Source of the DNA: UMGS1307 sp964523005
GTDB lineage: Bacteria > Bacillota > Clostridia > Oscillospirales > CAG-382
Length of the DNA: 13,862 nt
Assembly (NCBI GenBank): GCA_964523005.1
Contig: CAZFZL010000036.1
Coordinates: 1-13,862, forward strand
Direction of reading: 5' to 3'
Positions 7,256 to 13,862 of this stretch are shown piece by piece. A program made the translations under genes and the position numbers. The notes below the pieces were generated by a model. It was given only the letters and a program-made list of their open reading frames with translations, was not told the DNA's origin and did no database searches. Within the stretch, counting starts at the first letter, position 1. Each line of letters starts with the position of its first letter.

Positions 7256-9254
7256 ATTTGCGATAATCTGCGCCGTGGCACTCGTCACTGCGCTTTTTAT
7301 CGAATGCGTTATTTTACACATACCCGATTTCATTACGGCTTCTAAGCTGCCGGAGCAGCAGACGCTGACGATCGGCAACGCATATCTCAGCGGCGGCGCG
7401 CGCTTTGACGCAAACGGCAATATATTCATCAGCAGCAATGCCGACTGTGCGATAACCTTTCACGGCATAACCGGAGGGTTCTCTTCCGTATATCTTGCAG
7501 CGACGGGCGAAGAGGGCTATAAAACCATAACCATAACCGTACGCGATCCGGAAAGTGACTATGAAGTGCAGCTTACGGAGAATTTTTCTCCGTCCTCTCG
7601 CGAATCGATGTACTTTGAAACACCGTCAGGCGCAACGACGCTCATCCTAGAGATCAAGGAATGCGAAGGCATGACGATCGGCGCCGTCATCATCAATTCA
7701 CCGCCGCCGTACGAATTCTTTTTGCTGCGGTTCGCTCTGATATGGGGCGTACTGATACTCATCGGCGCGGCTGTCAGATTCAAGCTGTACAGGATCGTTT
7801 TTGACCCGACCGTGCGCACTCACAACGGTGCGCTTGCGCTTACGGCGCTGATACTTTGCGCCGCGGCGACGTTTATATCGACTTTCTATTCGGCTCTGAC
7901 AGTCGAATACCCACTCACCGACGATTCACTCGCATACGGCAACTATGTGGTTCAGACCGACGCGTTCATCAAAGGACAGGTCGAGCTTGATATTGAAGTA
8001 CCGAAAAAGCTTTTCGATTGTGAAAACCCGTATTCGCCGTCCGACAGGAGGGCTCACGGCGTTTCATCCGCCAACATATGGGACAAGGCTTTCTACAACG
8101 GCAAGCTGTATTCGTATTTCGGGGTCGCGCCGGTTGTGCTTGTCTATATGCCTGTGTATTGGCTGACAGGACGAATGGCAACGGACATGATGCCGTGCTT
8201 CATCTTTGCGCTTATATCGATAATTTTCATCACTCTCCTGATGAGAGAGCTTACGATACGGTATCTGAAAAACGTCAGGCTGCTGCTGCTTTGCTGCGGC
8301 ATCGCGACGGTTTGCTGCGGCGGTCTCGTGTTTGCGATGGAAGCGAGCGCTAACTTCTACACCGTCGCCGTAATGGGCGGAATGGCGTTTCTGCCGGCGT
8401 ACCTTTACTTTGCGCTTCGCGGAGCACGTGCCGCCTCGACACTGCACCGCTGTCTGCTCTTTGCCGCTTCCGGTGTATGCTTCGCGCTGATTGTCGGATG
8501 CAGACCGAATGCCGCGCTCTATGGGATTGTCGTATTTCCGACGCTTTTTTCCGTGCTCGGAGAAAAGCAGACGAAGCTTTCGGCGAAGCTCTCATACGTC
8601 GCATCGTTCGCCGTGCCGATACTGCTCGGGCTCGGCGCACTGATGTGGTATAATTCGATACGCTTTTCGGGCCCGTTTGACTTTGGCAATAACTATCAGA
8701 TCACCGTCTCCGATGTATCCGAAAACACTATTCGCTTCGTGCTGCTGCCCACGGCGCTGTTCCACTATTTTTTACAGCCGCCCGATATCACGCGCTTCCC
8801 GTTCGTATCGCTCAGCAGGATAAAGCTACCGAGCTATCCTGTCGACTATATTTATGTCGGCGAAAACCTCGGCTCGTTCTCGTTTTTGAACAATCTCTGG
8901 CTGCTGCCCGGCGTTGCGGGCGGTATGCGAAAAGAGAAGCTTGAAAAGAATCTGTTCGTTATACTGACACTCATGACGGCAGTACTGCTGGCTTTTCTCG
9001 ACACGTGTCTTGCCGGAGTACACATCAGGTATACGACGGATATGATGATGATGGTCTCAATAGCGGCAGTCATTCTGATGCTTACAGTCACATCAAAACG
9101 CCGTTTCGGTATCATACACGCACTCGCGTACGGAACGATGCTCGCGAGCATCTTGCTCGGCTTCATGCTCACGATAAACAACGAAGTCGACCTGATAATG
9201 CACAACAGCGCTGACCTTCTGCTCGAACTGATGCGGATGATGCTCGTAAAATAA
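7233..9254 (+). CDS. Polytopic membrane glycosyltransferase, probable GT-C fold
   Basis: A 673-residue membrane protein. Helix 1 is at about 8-29. A soluble extracytoplasmic domain of about 130 residues follows (about 31-160, beta-rich by appearance), then roughly ten further hydrophobic segments from about 162 to 648. YPLTDDSLAYGNYVVQTDAF (about 226-245) sits in the first loop after a helix, where GT-C enzymes carry acidic catalytic or metal-binding residues. KAFYNGKLYSYFGVAP (about 285-300), GCRPNAA (about 422-428), GPFDFGNNYQ (about 480-489) and IRYTTDMM (about 598-605) recur in a clostridial and actinobacterial family of large GT-C-like membrane proteins. These normally take sugars from polyprenyl-phosphate donors on the outer membrane face; donor and acceptor here are unknown. 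AGAGGA (7222-7227) lies 5 bases before the ATG, inside the oxidoreductase gene. Last gene of its operon, followed by a terminator. Glycosyltransferase function is inferred, since no experimentally known homologue is recognised. Confidence 0.8.
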   Translation: MKKKRAIEFAIICAVALVTALFIECVILHIPDFITASKLPEQQTLTIGNAYLSGGARFDANGNIFISSNADCAITFHGITGGFSSVYLAATGEEGYKTITITVRDPESDYEVQLTENFSPSSRESMYFETPSGATTLILEIKECEGMTIGAVIINSPPPYEFFLLRFALIWGVLILIGAAVRFKLYRIVFDPTVRTHNGALALTALILCAAATFISTFYSALTVEYPLTDDSLAYGNYVVQTDAFIKGQVELDIEVPKKLFDCENPYSPSDRRAHGVSSANIWDKAFYNGKLYSYFGVAPVVLVYMPVYWLTGRMATDMMPCFIFALISIIFITLLMRELTIRYLKNVRLLLLCCGIATVCCGGLVFAMEASANFYTVAVMGGMAFLPAYLYFALRGARAASTLHRCLLFAASGVCFALIVGCRPNAALYGIVVFPTLFSVLGEKQTKLSAKLSYVASFAVPILLGLGALMWYNSIRFSGPFDFGNNYQITVSDVSENTIRFVLLPTALFHYFLQPPDITRFPFVSLSRIKLPSYPVDYIYVGENLGSFSFLNNLWLLPGVAGGMRKEKLEKNLFVILTLMTAVLLAFLDTCLAGVHIRYTTDMMMMVSIAAVILMLTVTSKRRFGIIHALAYGTMLASILLGFMLTINNEVDLIMHNSADLLLELMRMMLVK

Positions 9255-9265
9255 CACCATAAATA

Positions 9266-9290
9266 AAAAGGCTCCCGAAGGGAGCCTTTT
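9266..9290. terminator. Bidirectional intrinsic terminator between converging operons
   Basis: A perfect 11-base-pair stem (AAAAGGCTCCC and its complement) with a 3-base loop. Read on the minus strand it is followed by TTTTTATTTAT, a good U tract for ending the darA transcript. On the plus strand only four T residues follow within the stem end, so it is weaker there. It lies 11 bases after the glycosyltransferase stop and 15 bases from the darA stop and serves both. Confidence 0.93.
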
Positions 9291-9305
9291 CAAATTGACA
9301 TGGCA

Positions 9306-9632
9306 TCAGAGTTTTTCGTAATCCTCGACACCGAGTATAAAGATCGTCGCGCCGCTGACGGTGGTCTCTTCGCCCATGCCGTGGTTTTTCATCCCTCTTC
9401 CGAAGCTGTTCTGAGAAGGATTGAGCTGTGTTCGCGATGAGCAGTGCTTCTTGAGCAGTCCCTTCAGTTCAGTGATGCGTTCATCCTCCGTACCGATAAG
9501 CAGCGTGGTATTACCTACCATGAGAAATCCGCCGGTAGTTGAAAGCTTCGTTACAAAAAATCCCGCATTAGTAAGCGCAGAAGTGGCTATCATGCTGTCA
9601 TCGTTCGGGATTACCGCAAGAATCAATTTCAT
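9306..9632 (-). CDS. darA: Cyclic-di-AMP receptor, DarA/PstA family
   Basis: A 108-residue cytosolic PII-like protein. MKLILAVIPNDD at the start, STTGGFLMVGNTTLLIG (about 31-47) and SGATIFIL (about 93-100) match the DarA/PstA (CdAMP receptor, former DUF970) family, trimeric proteins that bind cyclic di-AMP between subunits; the T-GGFL-GNTT-L-G stretch forms much of the pocket. Length agrees with DarA of Bacillus (about 109). The loop at about 68-91 (N, S, G and M rich) is unlike the usual family loop and may form the partner-contacting part. The ATG at 9632 is chosen over an in-frame TTG at 9650 because GAGAGGA (9642-9648) lies 9 bases before the ATG and overlaps the TTG. In Bacillus darA sits beside tmk and holB; here it follows the DUF1854 gene by 29 bases with no terminator between, so it is probably in the ABC transporter operon. 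Confidence 0.92.
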   Translation of the reverse strand: MKLILAVIPNDDSMIATSALTNAGFFVTKLSTTGGFLMVGNTTLLIGTEDERITELKGLLKKHCSSRTQLNPSQNSFGRGMKNHGMGEETTVSGATIFILGVEDYEKL

Positions 9633-9641
9633 CGTTATATA

Positions 9642-9648
9642 TCCTCTC
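9642..9648 (-). promoter_or_regulatory. Ribosome site that fixes the darA start
   Basis: Minus-strand GAGAGGA, 9 bases upstream of the ATG at 9632. It overlaps the possible TTG at 9650, which would add six residues absent from family members, so the TTG is rejected. Confidence 0.8.
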
Positions 9649-9661
9649 AAATTATTTTTTA

Positions 9662-10150
9662 TCAGAGGTCGCGTCCGAGCAGGACGCGGCTTTTTGCGTC
9701 GAGCTTGGTGAAGTCCGGTATTTCGTAGCGGTTGTCGTTCGTGTCGCGCACGAGCACACGGTTATCGTAGAGCACCTTGATGTTGCTGTAAATGTTGCGT
9801 ATATCGAAGCTTCTGATACCCTTGTCGGTATCGACCTTCCATTTCAGTATACCATACTTTTCTTTTCTGTCAAGTATCGCCTTTATCTTCGGGATAAGGT
9901 AGTATTCGTCGAGGCATTGCTCTATCGCTTCCCTTGATTCGCCGGTGAACAGATCAAGATCGCGGATGATCGCTTTTTCGTGTCCGTCATCATCAAGCAG
10001 CGATATGTATTTTGTAAGACCGCTGAGCGGAAAGAGTCTGCGCGGTTCGATGTTTTCAAACACTTCCCCACCGTACAGCTCCATTTTTACGCATGTAGCG
10101 TCAGTGCGCGTAAATCTCGCTTTATCGGCATCAACATATAATCTTGCCAT
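9662..10150 (-). CDS. DUF1854 family protein, partner of the upstream ABC transporter
   Basis: A 162-residue soluble protein without signal peptide or membrane helix. ENIEPRRLFPLSG (about 32-44), KYISLLDDDGHEKAIIRDL (about 47-65), KWKVDTDKGIRSFDIRN (about 103-119) and a terminal block with RVLVRD, NRYEIPDF, LDAKSR (about 131-155) follow the conserved pattern of DUF1854. The biochemical function is unknown. Members are commonly encoded beside, or discussed with, an ABC exporter of the type found just upstream; in some Proteobacteria the pair lies in cyanophycin gene clusters, but no cyanophycin gene is visible here. The ATG at 10150 is preceded by a perfect AAGGAGG (10159-10165) at 8 bases. 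A longer in-frame reading to 10270 would run through the end of the ABC gene and has no support. It starts 16 bases after the ABC stop and is almost certainly co-translated with it. Confidence 0.87.
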   Translation of the reverse strand: MARLYVDADKARFTRTDATCVKMELYGGEVFENIEPRRLFPLSGLTKYISLLDDDGHEKAIIRDLDLFTGESREAIEQCLDEYYLIPKIKAILDRKEKYGILKWKVDTDKGIRSFDIRNIYSNIKVLYDNRVLVRDTNDNRYEIPDFTKLDAKSRVLLGRDL

Positions 10151-10158
10151 ATTATCAG

Positions 10159-10165
10159 CCTCCTT
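10159..10165 (-). promoter_or_regulatory. Strong ribosome site of the DUF1854 gene
   Basis: Minus-strand AAGGAGG, one base after the ABC transporter stop codon and 8 bases before the ATG at 10150. It fixes that start and suggests ribosomes pass directly from the transporter gene to the DUF1854 gene. Confidence 0.85.
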
Positions 10166-10166
10166 A

Positions 10167-12419
10167 TCACGCCTTGACGGCAGCATCAGCGTTGATGCTG
10201 TCCGCGTCAGCAAGCGACTGTATCTGGATGAGCTTATAGAATTTGCCCTTGAGCTCCATAAGTTCTTCACGCGTGCCGGCTTCTATTATACTGCCCTTAT
10301 CGACGACGACTATCTTGTTTGCCTTGCGCAGAGTCGACAGTCGATGCGCTATCATGAGAGTGGTGCGCCCGCTTATGAGCCGGTCTATTGCCTCTTGTAT
10401 GAGGCTTTCCGTCTCGGAGTCGACCGACGCGGTCGCTTCATCAAAGACGAGTATGCTCGGATTTTTAAGGACGGCGCGTGCTATCGACAGTCTCTGTTTT
10501 TCGCCGCCGGATATACCGACGCCGCGTTCGCCGAGCATCGTATCGTAGCCGTCCGGCAGGTTGGCGACAAATTCGTGCGCGTTGGCGATCTCCGCTGCGT
10601 TAATGACCGCTTCAACGTGCGCATCAGGTACGCCGTACGCCACGTTTTTGAAGATCGTGTCGGAGAACATCATAGGCTCCTGCTGAACGTAACCTATCAT
10701 CGAACGATAATACTCGATATCTATATCGCGGATATTCGTTCCGTCAATGAGTATTTCTCCTTCGTAATTGTCGTAGAAGCGTAAAAGCAGGTTTATGAGC
10801 GTAGATTTTCCTGAGCCGGTCGTTCCGACAATACCGACGATATCGCCGGAGTCTATGGACAGGTTTATGTTGGTGAGCGTCTTTTTCGTACGGTCAAACG
10901 AGAAGTTGACGTTTTTGAATTCTATTGCGCCCTTTATGTTCTCCGGTCTGTTGCCCTTGCCGAAATCGGCTTCCGGCTCGGCGTCGAGAATATCGAGTAC
11001 CCTCTCGGCTGATGCAAGTGCGCCCTGATATGAATCGCTCAGATACGCGAAGAAGTTTATAGGACCGTAGAACATCGAAGTATAGCTCAGGAACGAGACA
11101 AGAAGACCAAGCGAAAGAGTCATTCCGCCGGAATCGATGACCCACGAGCCGCCGATGCTCCATATCAGGAGCGAGCCGCAGGTGACGACGAATGAAACGA
11201 TTGCCGGGAACGCGTTGGTTATCTTCGCCGACTTGATGTCGACCTTATACCATTCTTCGTTGTATTTTTCAAATCTGTCTACGGCGCGTTTTTCGCCTGC
11301 GAAGGATTTGATTATTCTCACACACGGAATCGTATCCGTAAGCACAGACGACACGCCTGCCCAGCGACGCCATATACGCCGGTAAAACGGAGCGATCTTG
11401 CGCCCGAATATCTTCGCTCCGACCACGACGAGCGGCACAGGAAGCAACGATATCAGGGAGAGCTTCCAGTTGAGAGTGAGCATTATTATCATGATGCCGA
11501 TAAGCAGGAAGAACTGTACGACGACCTCCTGGGAGATACGCAGAATGAACGCCTGAAGCGTAGCGGTGTCGCCGCTTATCCTGTTGATGACGGAACCGGT
11601 CGAAGTGCGGTCGTAGAAGCGCATAGGGAGCTTCTGCGCTTTGGCATATACGTCGTTACGCAGCTCCTTGACTATTCTGTCGCCGCTGCGTCTGAGATAA
11701 TAACCGCGTATACCTCCGATGAGATACTGGAGGATATACGAGCAAAACAGCAGGACGACGACCGACGCAAGCATTTTCTTGTCGGAATTCGGGATGATAT
11801 CATCAACCAGACGTGCCGTGATATATGGCGGCAAAAGCGCCATCGCCGTCGTTATACATGAAAGGAACAGACAGACGATCAGAGTTTTTTTCTCCGGCAT
11901 CACATATTTCACCAGTTTGCCGACTATTTTCGATTTTGACTGGCACTGTATGCACTCGGCGCCCGGATGGAGCAGTGCGCGTCCGCATTTCGGGCACACG
12001 CTCATAAGACGCTCGTATGTTGCATTGATGACGTCGAGCTCTTCCGCCCTGTCGCCGCCGCCGGCGATGTTGGTTATGTACTGCGCGGCAGCTTCAAAAA
12101 GCGAAGCGGCGGCGTAAGTGAAGCGCAGAAGCTTTTCATGTGTGCCATCCTTATAGTATACATACAGGCACGCATTACCGTACATTCTCTTGACATCTGC
12201 TTTTTCCACATCGGAAAAACAGATCGTCCTGATGATACCTTCATATCCGTCATCAAGGACGGCAAAGGAATCGCTTCCGGCGGCAAACGCACATTCACCG
12301 TATTGCCCGTCAAGTTTCATATCGCCTACGATATAAAAGGCTGCATCCGGAAAACGGCTGTCAAGCTTTTCCGAATATCGTAAAGGAATTTCCTTGTTCG
12401 CGAGCTTTTTTTCACCCAT
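10167..12419 (-). CDS. ABC exporter with N-terminal PH-like region and zinc ribbon
   Basis: A 750-residue half-transporter with membrane and ATPase domains fused. Residues about 10-120 form an extra soluble region that reads like a PH-like fold (alternating strands, then a helix at about 100-118). A four-cysteine zinc ribbon follows (Cys142, Cys145, Cys156, Cys159). The exporter core has about six membrane helices (about 175-455). The ATPase domain carries Walker A GTTGSGKST (532-540), Q-loop YVQQEP (577-582), signature ISGGEKQR (636-643), Walker B ILVFDEATA (656-664, Glu661) and switch His692, so it should hydrolyse ATP as a homo- or heterodimer. The signature has I and E for the usual L and Q of LSGGQ, a mild variation. 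The tail (735-750) is short and polar. GAGGTG lies 5 bases before the ATG. First gene of an operon with DUF1854 and darA; substrate unknown. Confidence 0.93.
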   Translation of the reverse strand: MGEKKLANKEIPLRYSEKLDSRFPDAAFYIVGDMKLDGQYGECAFAAGSDSFAVLDDGYEGIIRTICFSDVEKADVKRMYGNACLYVYYKDGTHEKLLRFTYAAASLFEAAAQYITNIAGGGDRAEELDVINATYERLMSVCPKCGRALLHPGAECIQCQSKSKIVGKLVKYVMPEKKTLIVCLFLSCITTAMALLPPYITARLVDDIIPNSDKKMLASVVVLLFCSYILQYLIGGIRGYYLRRSGDRIVKELRNDVYAKAQKLPMRFYDRTSTGSVINRISGDTATLQAFILRISQEVVVQFFLLIGIMIIMLTLNWKLSLISLLPVPLVVVGAKIFGRKIAPFYRRIWRRWAGVSSVLTDTIPCVRIIKSFAGEKRAVDRFEKYNEEWYKVDIKSAKITNAFPAIVSFVVTCGSLLIWSIGGSWVIDSGGMTLSLGLLVSFLSYTSMFYGPINFFAYLSDSYQGALASAERVLDILDAEPEADFGKGNRPENIKGAIEFKNVNFSFDRTKKTLTNINLSIDSGDIVGIVGTTGSGKSTLINLLLRFYDNYEGEILIDGTNIRDIDIEYYRSMIGYVQQEPMMFSDTIFKNVAYGVPDAHVEAVINAAEIANAHEFVANLPDGYDTMLGERGVGISGGEKQRLSIARAVLKNPSILVFDEATASVDSETESLIQEAIDRLISGRTTLMIAHRLSTLRKANKIVVVDKGSIIEAGTREELMELKGKFYKLIQIQSLADADSINADAAVKA

Positions 12420-12451
12420 AACGGCACCTCACGGCATACCTCTGTCTTTTT

Positions 12452-12478
12452 TGCCTCAATGAGGCAGCAGATATGCTG
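12452..12478 (-). promoter_or_regulatory. Two adjacent small stem-loops in the ABC operon leader
   Basis: TGCCTCA-A-TGAGGCA (12452-12466) and CAGCA-GATA-TGCTG (12465-12478) share two bases at their junction. Both lie in the predicted leader (about 12482 to 12420). Neither is followed by a T run on the minus strand, so they are not a terminator. They may stabilise the leader or bind a regulator; role unknown. Confidence 0.4.
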
Positions 12479-12488
12479 TAACATGGAC

Positions 12489-12517
12489 AATATACAGTAG
12501 TTTGACTTTTTAGTCAA
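12489..12517 (-). promoter_or_regulatory. SigA-type promoter of the ABC/DUF1854/darA operon
   Basis: On the minus strand TTGACT (-35, 12512-12517) and TATATT (-10, 12489-12494) are 17 bases apart. Transcription would begin near 12482, giving a leader of about 63 bases before the ATG at 12419. Confidence 0.8.
12502..12517. promoter_or_regulatory. Inverted repeat overlapping the promoter; candidate operator
   Basis: TTGACT-TTTT-AGTCAA is a perfect 6+4+6 inverted repeat whose right arm is the -35 box of the ABC operon promoter and whose left arm lies in the spacer. A dimeric repressor bound here would block RNA polymerase. MarR-type regulators of exporters often use sites of this size, but no regulator gene is in the window. 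Confidence 0.45.
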
Positions 12518-12594
12518 TACCATTTTTCACACTAATAACACCATCGCAAAAACAATATTTTGGTTATTTTGGACAGCAAACATCACGGAACGTA

Positions 12595-12623
12595 TTGATT
12601 TATCCTGATATTGGTGATAAAAT
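12595..12623 (+). promoter_or_regulatory. Probable promoter of the solute-binding lipoprotein gene
   Basis: TTGATT (12595-12600) and TAAAAT (12618-12623) are 17 bases apart, and TGA before the -10 box fits an extended -10 element. Transcription would start near 12630, about 37 bases before the ATG. The surrounding 12518-12594 stretch is AT-rich, and I see no further clear element in it. Confidence 0.65.
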
Positions 12624-12666
12624 AATTTTACTGTCATGTATATATAAATTGAAAGGAGCGACTTAT

Positions 12667-13862
12667 ATGAAAAAGAACTTTTTACGCACTGTTGCCACAA
12701 CGCTTTTTGCTGTATTGCTGGTCAGTACTCTTTTTGCGTGCGACAGCTCAGGCACAAGCTATGATGAAAGTACATCTGCCATATCCTCAGAAGTATCCGA
12801 AGAAAGCATGTATACCGATTTGCTTTCACATATGGACGATGCAGACTATGACAGGACGGTCACGTTTCTCGTCGAAGGCGATTACCGCGACCGCTACCGC
12901 TCGGTCGAGATCATGCCGAACGAAAGCAGCTCGGAGCTGATATCGTCTTCCATATTTGAGCGCAACGCACGCGTTGAGGAGAAGCTCGGCGTGACAATAG
13001 CCGAAATACGGACATCTTCAAGCAGTGAGCTGCCGACGAAGGTGAGGGCTGAAAACCTCGCTTCGACGGGTGCATTCGACATAGCAATGCCGTATCTTGT
13101 CGACGCGGCTTCACTTTCACTCGGAAACTGCTTTCTCGATCTGTCCGAATATCAGGTACTCTCGTTCAACGAAAATTACTGGAATCAGCCGGCGCTTCGC
13201 GATCTGACGATAGCCGGTAAGATATACTTTGCGTCCGGCGATTTTGCACTGCTCTCATTCGAATGCGTTCACGGCATAGTCTTCAACAAGACGCTCATGA
13301 CTCAGTACGGGATCGATTCACCTTACACAGCCGTTGAAAACGGTACTTGGACGCTCGACACACTCTCGCAGATGGCAAAAACGGCTACCGGCGAATATGA
13401 CGGTGAAGACGGTATCACCTACAAGGACAACATAGGCTTTTGGGTCGACAGCGACTATATGCTCACGCTGTTTCTCGGCTCAGGCGAGAAAATGACGAGC
13501 AAGGACGACGACGATCTTCCCTATATCGCCATAGACACGAAACGCGCCGCTGAAGTCACGGCAGCACTCGTTGAGCTTGTCGCCGATAAAACCTCTACAA
13601 TACATATTGAATCGTTCCACGACCTTACCGTCGCAGCAGGCTACAAAGACTGCTATTATTACGCGACAGAGGCGTTTGCGGACAAACACGCGCTGTTCCG
13701 GTCGCTCTCTCTCGTTGATCTTGAGGAGCTGAGCGAATTTACAGTCGATTACGGCATACTCCCGACACCGAAATACGATGACACACAGACTGATTACTAC
13801 TGCTACGGCTCGGCTCAGACCGTCACCGCAGCAGCGATCCCCACGACGGCAAGCGAACCTGA
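12667..13862 (+). CDS. Extracellular solute-binding lipoprotein of an ABC importer; runs off the right edge
   Basis: The first 398 codons of a secreted lipoprotein. A lysine-bearing start and a hydrophobic core (about 8-22) end in the lipobox LFAC with Cys25, the lipid attachment residue. A Ser/Glu-rich linker (about 26-50) leads into a two-lobed solute-binding domain. ERNARVEEKLGVTI (about 98-111), an aspartate-bearing FDIAMPYL stretch, DLTIAGKIYFASGDF (about 179-193), VFNKTLMTQYG and GTWTLDTLSQMAK match large clostridial family-1-type sugar-binding proteins. Substrate is unknown; a sugar or oligosaccharide is the usual guess. AAAGGAG (12652-12658) is 8 bases before the ATG, fixing the start. 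It is divergent from the ABC exporter operon; any permease genes would lie beyond the right edge. The exporter next door is not its transport partner because it is an exporter-type protein with fused ATPase. Confidence 0.88.
   Translation, partial: MKKNFLRTVATTLFAVLLVSTLFACDSSGTSYDESTSAISSEVSEESMYTDLLSHMDDADYDRTVTFLVEGDYRDRYRSVEIMPNESSSELISSSIFERNARVEEKLGVTIAEIRTSSSSELPTKVRAENLASTGAFDIAMPYLVDAASLSLGNCFLDLSEYQVLSFNENYWNQPALRDLTIAGKIYFASGDFALLSFECVHGIVFNKTLMTQYGIDSPYTAVENGTWTLDTLSQMAKTATGEYDGEDGITYKDNIGFWVDSDYMLTLFLGSGEKMTSKDDDDLPYIAIDTKRAAEVTAALVELVADKTSTIHIESFHDLTVAAGYKDCYYYATEAFADKHALFRSLSLVDLEELSEFTVDYGILPTPKYDDTQTDYYCYGSAQTVTAAAIPTTASEP

Noticed and set aside
9633..9650. TTG start adding six residues to the DarA-like protein
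   Set aside because: The TTG overlaps the ribosome site, and the family begins with MKLI.
10151..10270. 40-codon N-terminal extension of the DUF1854 protein
   Set aside because: It overlaps the end of the ABC gene in another frame and is Ser/Arg rich. The perfect AAGGAGG is placed for the ATG at 10150 instead.
9945..10784. 279-codon open frame on the plus strand across the DUF1854 and ABC genes
   Set aside because: It is antisense to two well-supported genes, contains no recognisable domain and has no promoter or ribosome site.
12452..12466. Hairpin TGCCTCA/TGAGGCA as an intrinsic terminator
   Set aside because: No T run follows it on either strand, and it lies within the ABC operon leader downstream of that operon's promoter.

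Overview
The window looks like chromosomal DNA of an anaerobic Gram-positive bacterium of the class Clostridia, probably an uncultured gut-type lineage (Oscillospirales or Christensenellales-like). This placement is inferred from gene content: a DarA/PstA-type c-di-AMP receptor, a DUF2975-like membrane protein, a GtrA protein with a membrane glycosyltransferase, and a lipoprotein solute-binding protein of a kind common in these bacteria. Strong AGGAGG-like ribosome sites, SigA-type -35/-10 promoters, frequent ATA isoleucine codons and a near-balanced base composition agree. No 16S or other marker gene is present, so the placement is tentative. I found no phage, transposon, CRISPR, tRNA or rRNA sequence.

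Layout. (1) Bases 1-5031, minus strand: dnaE (replicative DNA polymerase alpha subunit), then a four-helix membrane protein, then the first 270 codons of a class A penicillin-binding protein that leaves the window. They are closely spaced and read from a clear promoter at 5078-5106. (2) Bases 5124-9254, plus strand: a three-gene operon of a GtrA-like flippase or regulator, an FAD-dependent oxidoreductase and a large GT-C-type membrane glycosyltransferase. The genes overlap by 4 and 23 bases and follow a near-consensus promoter. This looks like a lipid-linked sugar and cell-surface glycan module. (3) Bases 9266-9290: a terminator hairpin shared by the two converging operons. (4) Bases 12517-9306, minus strand: an ABC exporter with an N-terminal PH-like region and a zinc ribbon, then DUF1854, then a DarA/PstA-like c-di-AMP receptor, again from a clear promoter that overlaps a perfect inverted repeat. 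(5) Bases 12595-13862, plus strand: promoter and N-terminal 398 codons of a solute-binding lipoprotein that leaves the window.

Most of the window is ordinary core or envelope biology: DNA replication, peptidoglycan synthesis, surface glycosylation, export and nutrient capture. The least explained part is region 4. A PH/zinc-ribbon ABC exporter, its unexplained DUF1854 partner and a c-di-AMP receptor appear to be co-transcribed, which hints at second-messenger control of an exporter. The GtrA/FAD/GT-C cassette is the second system that deserves attention.
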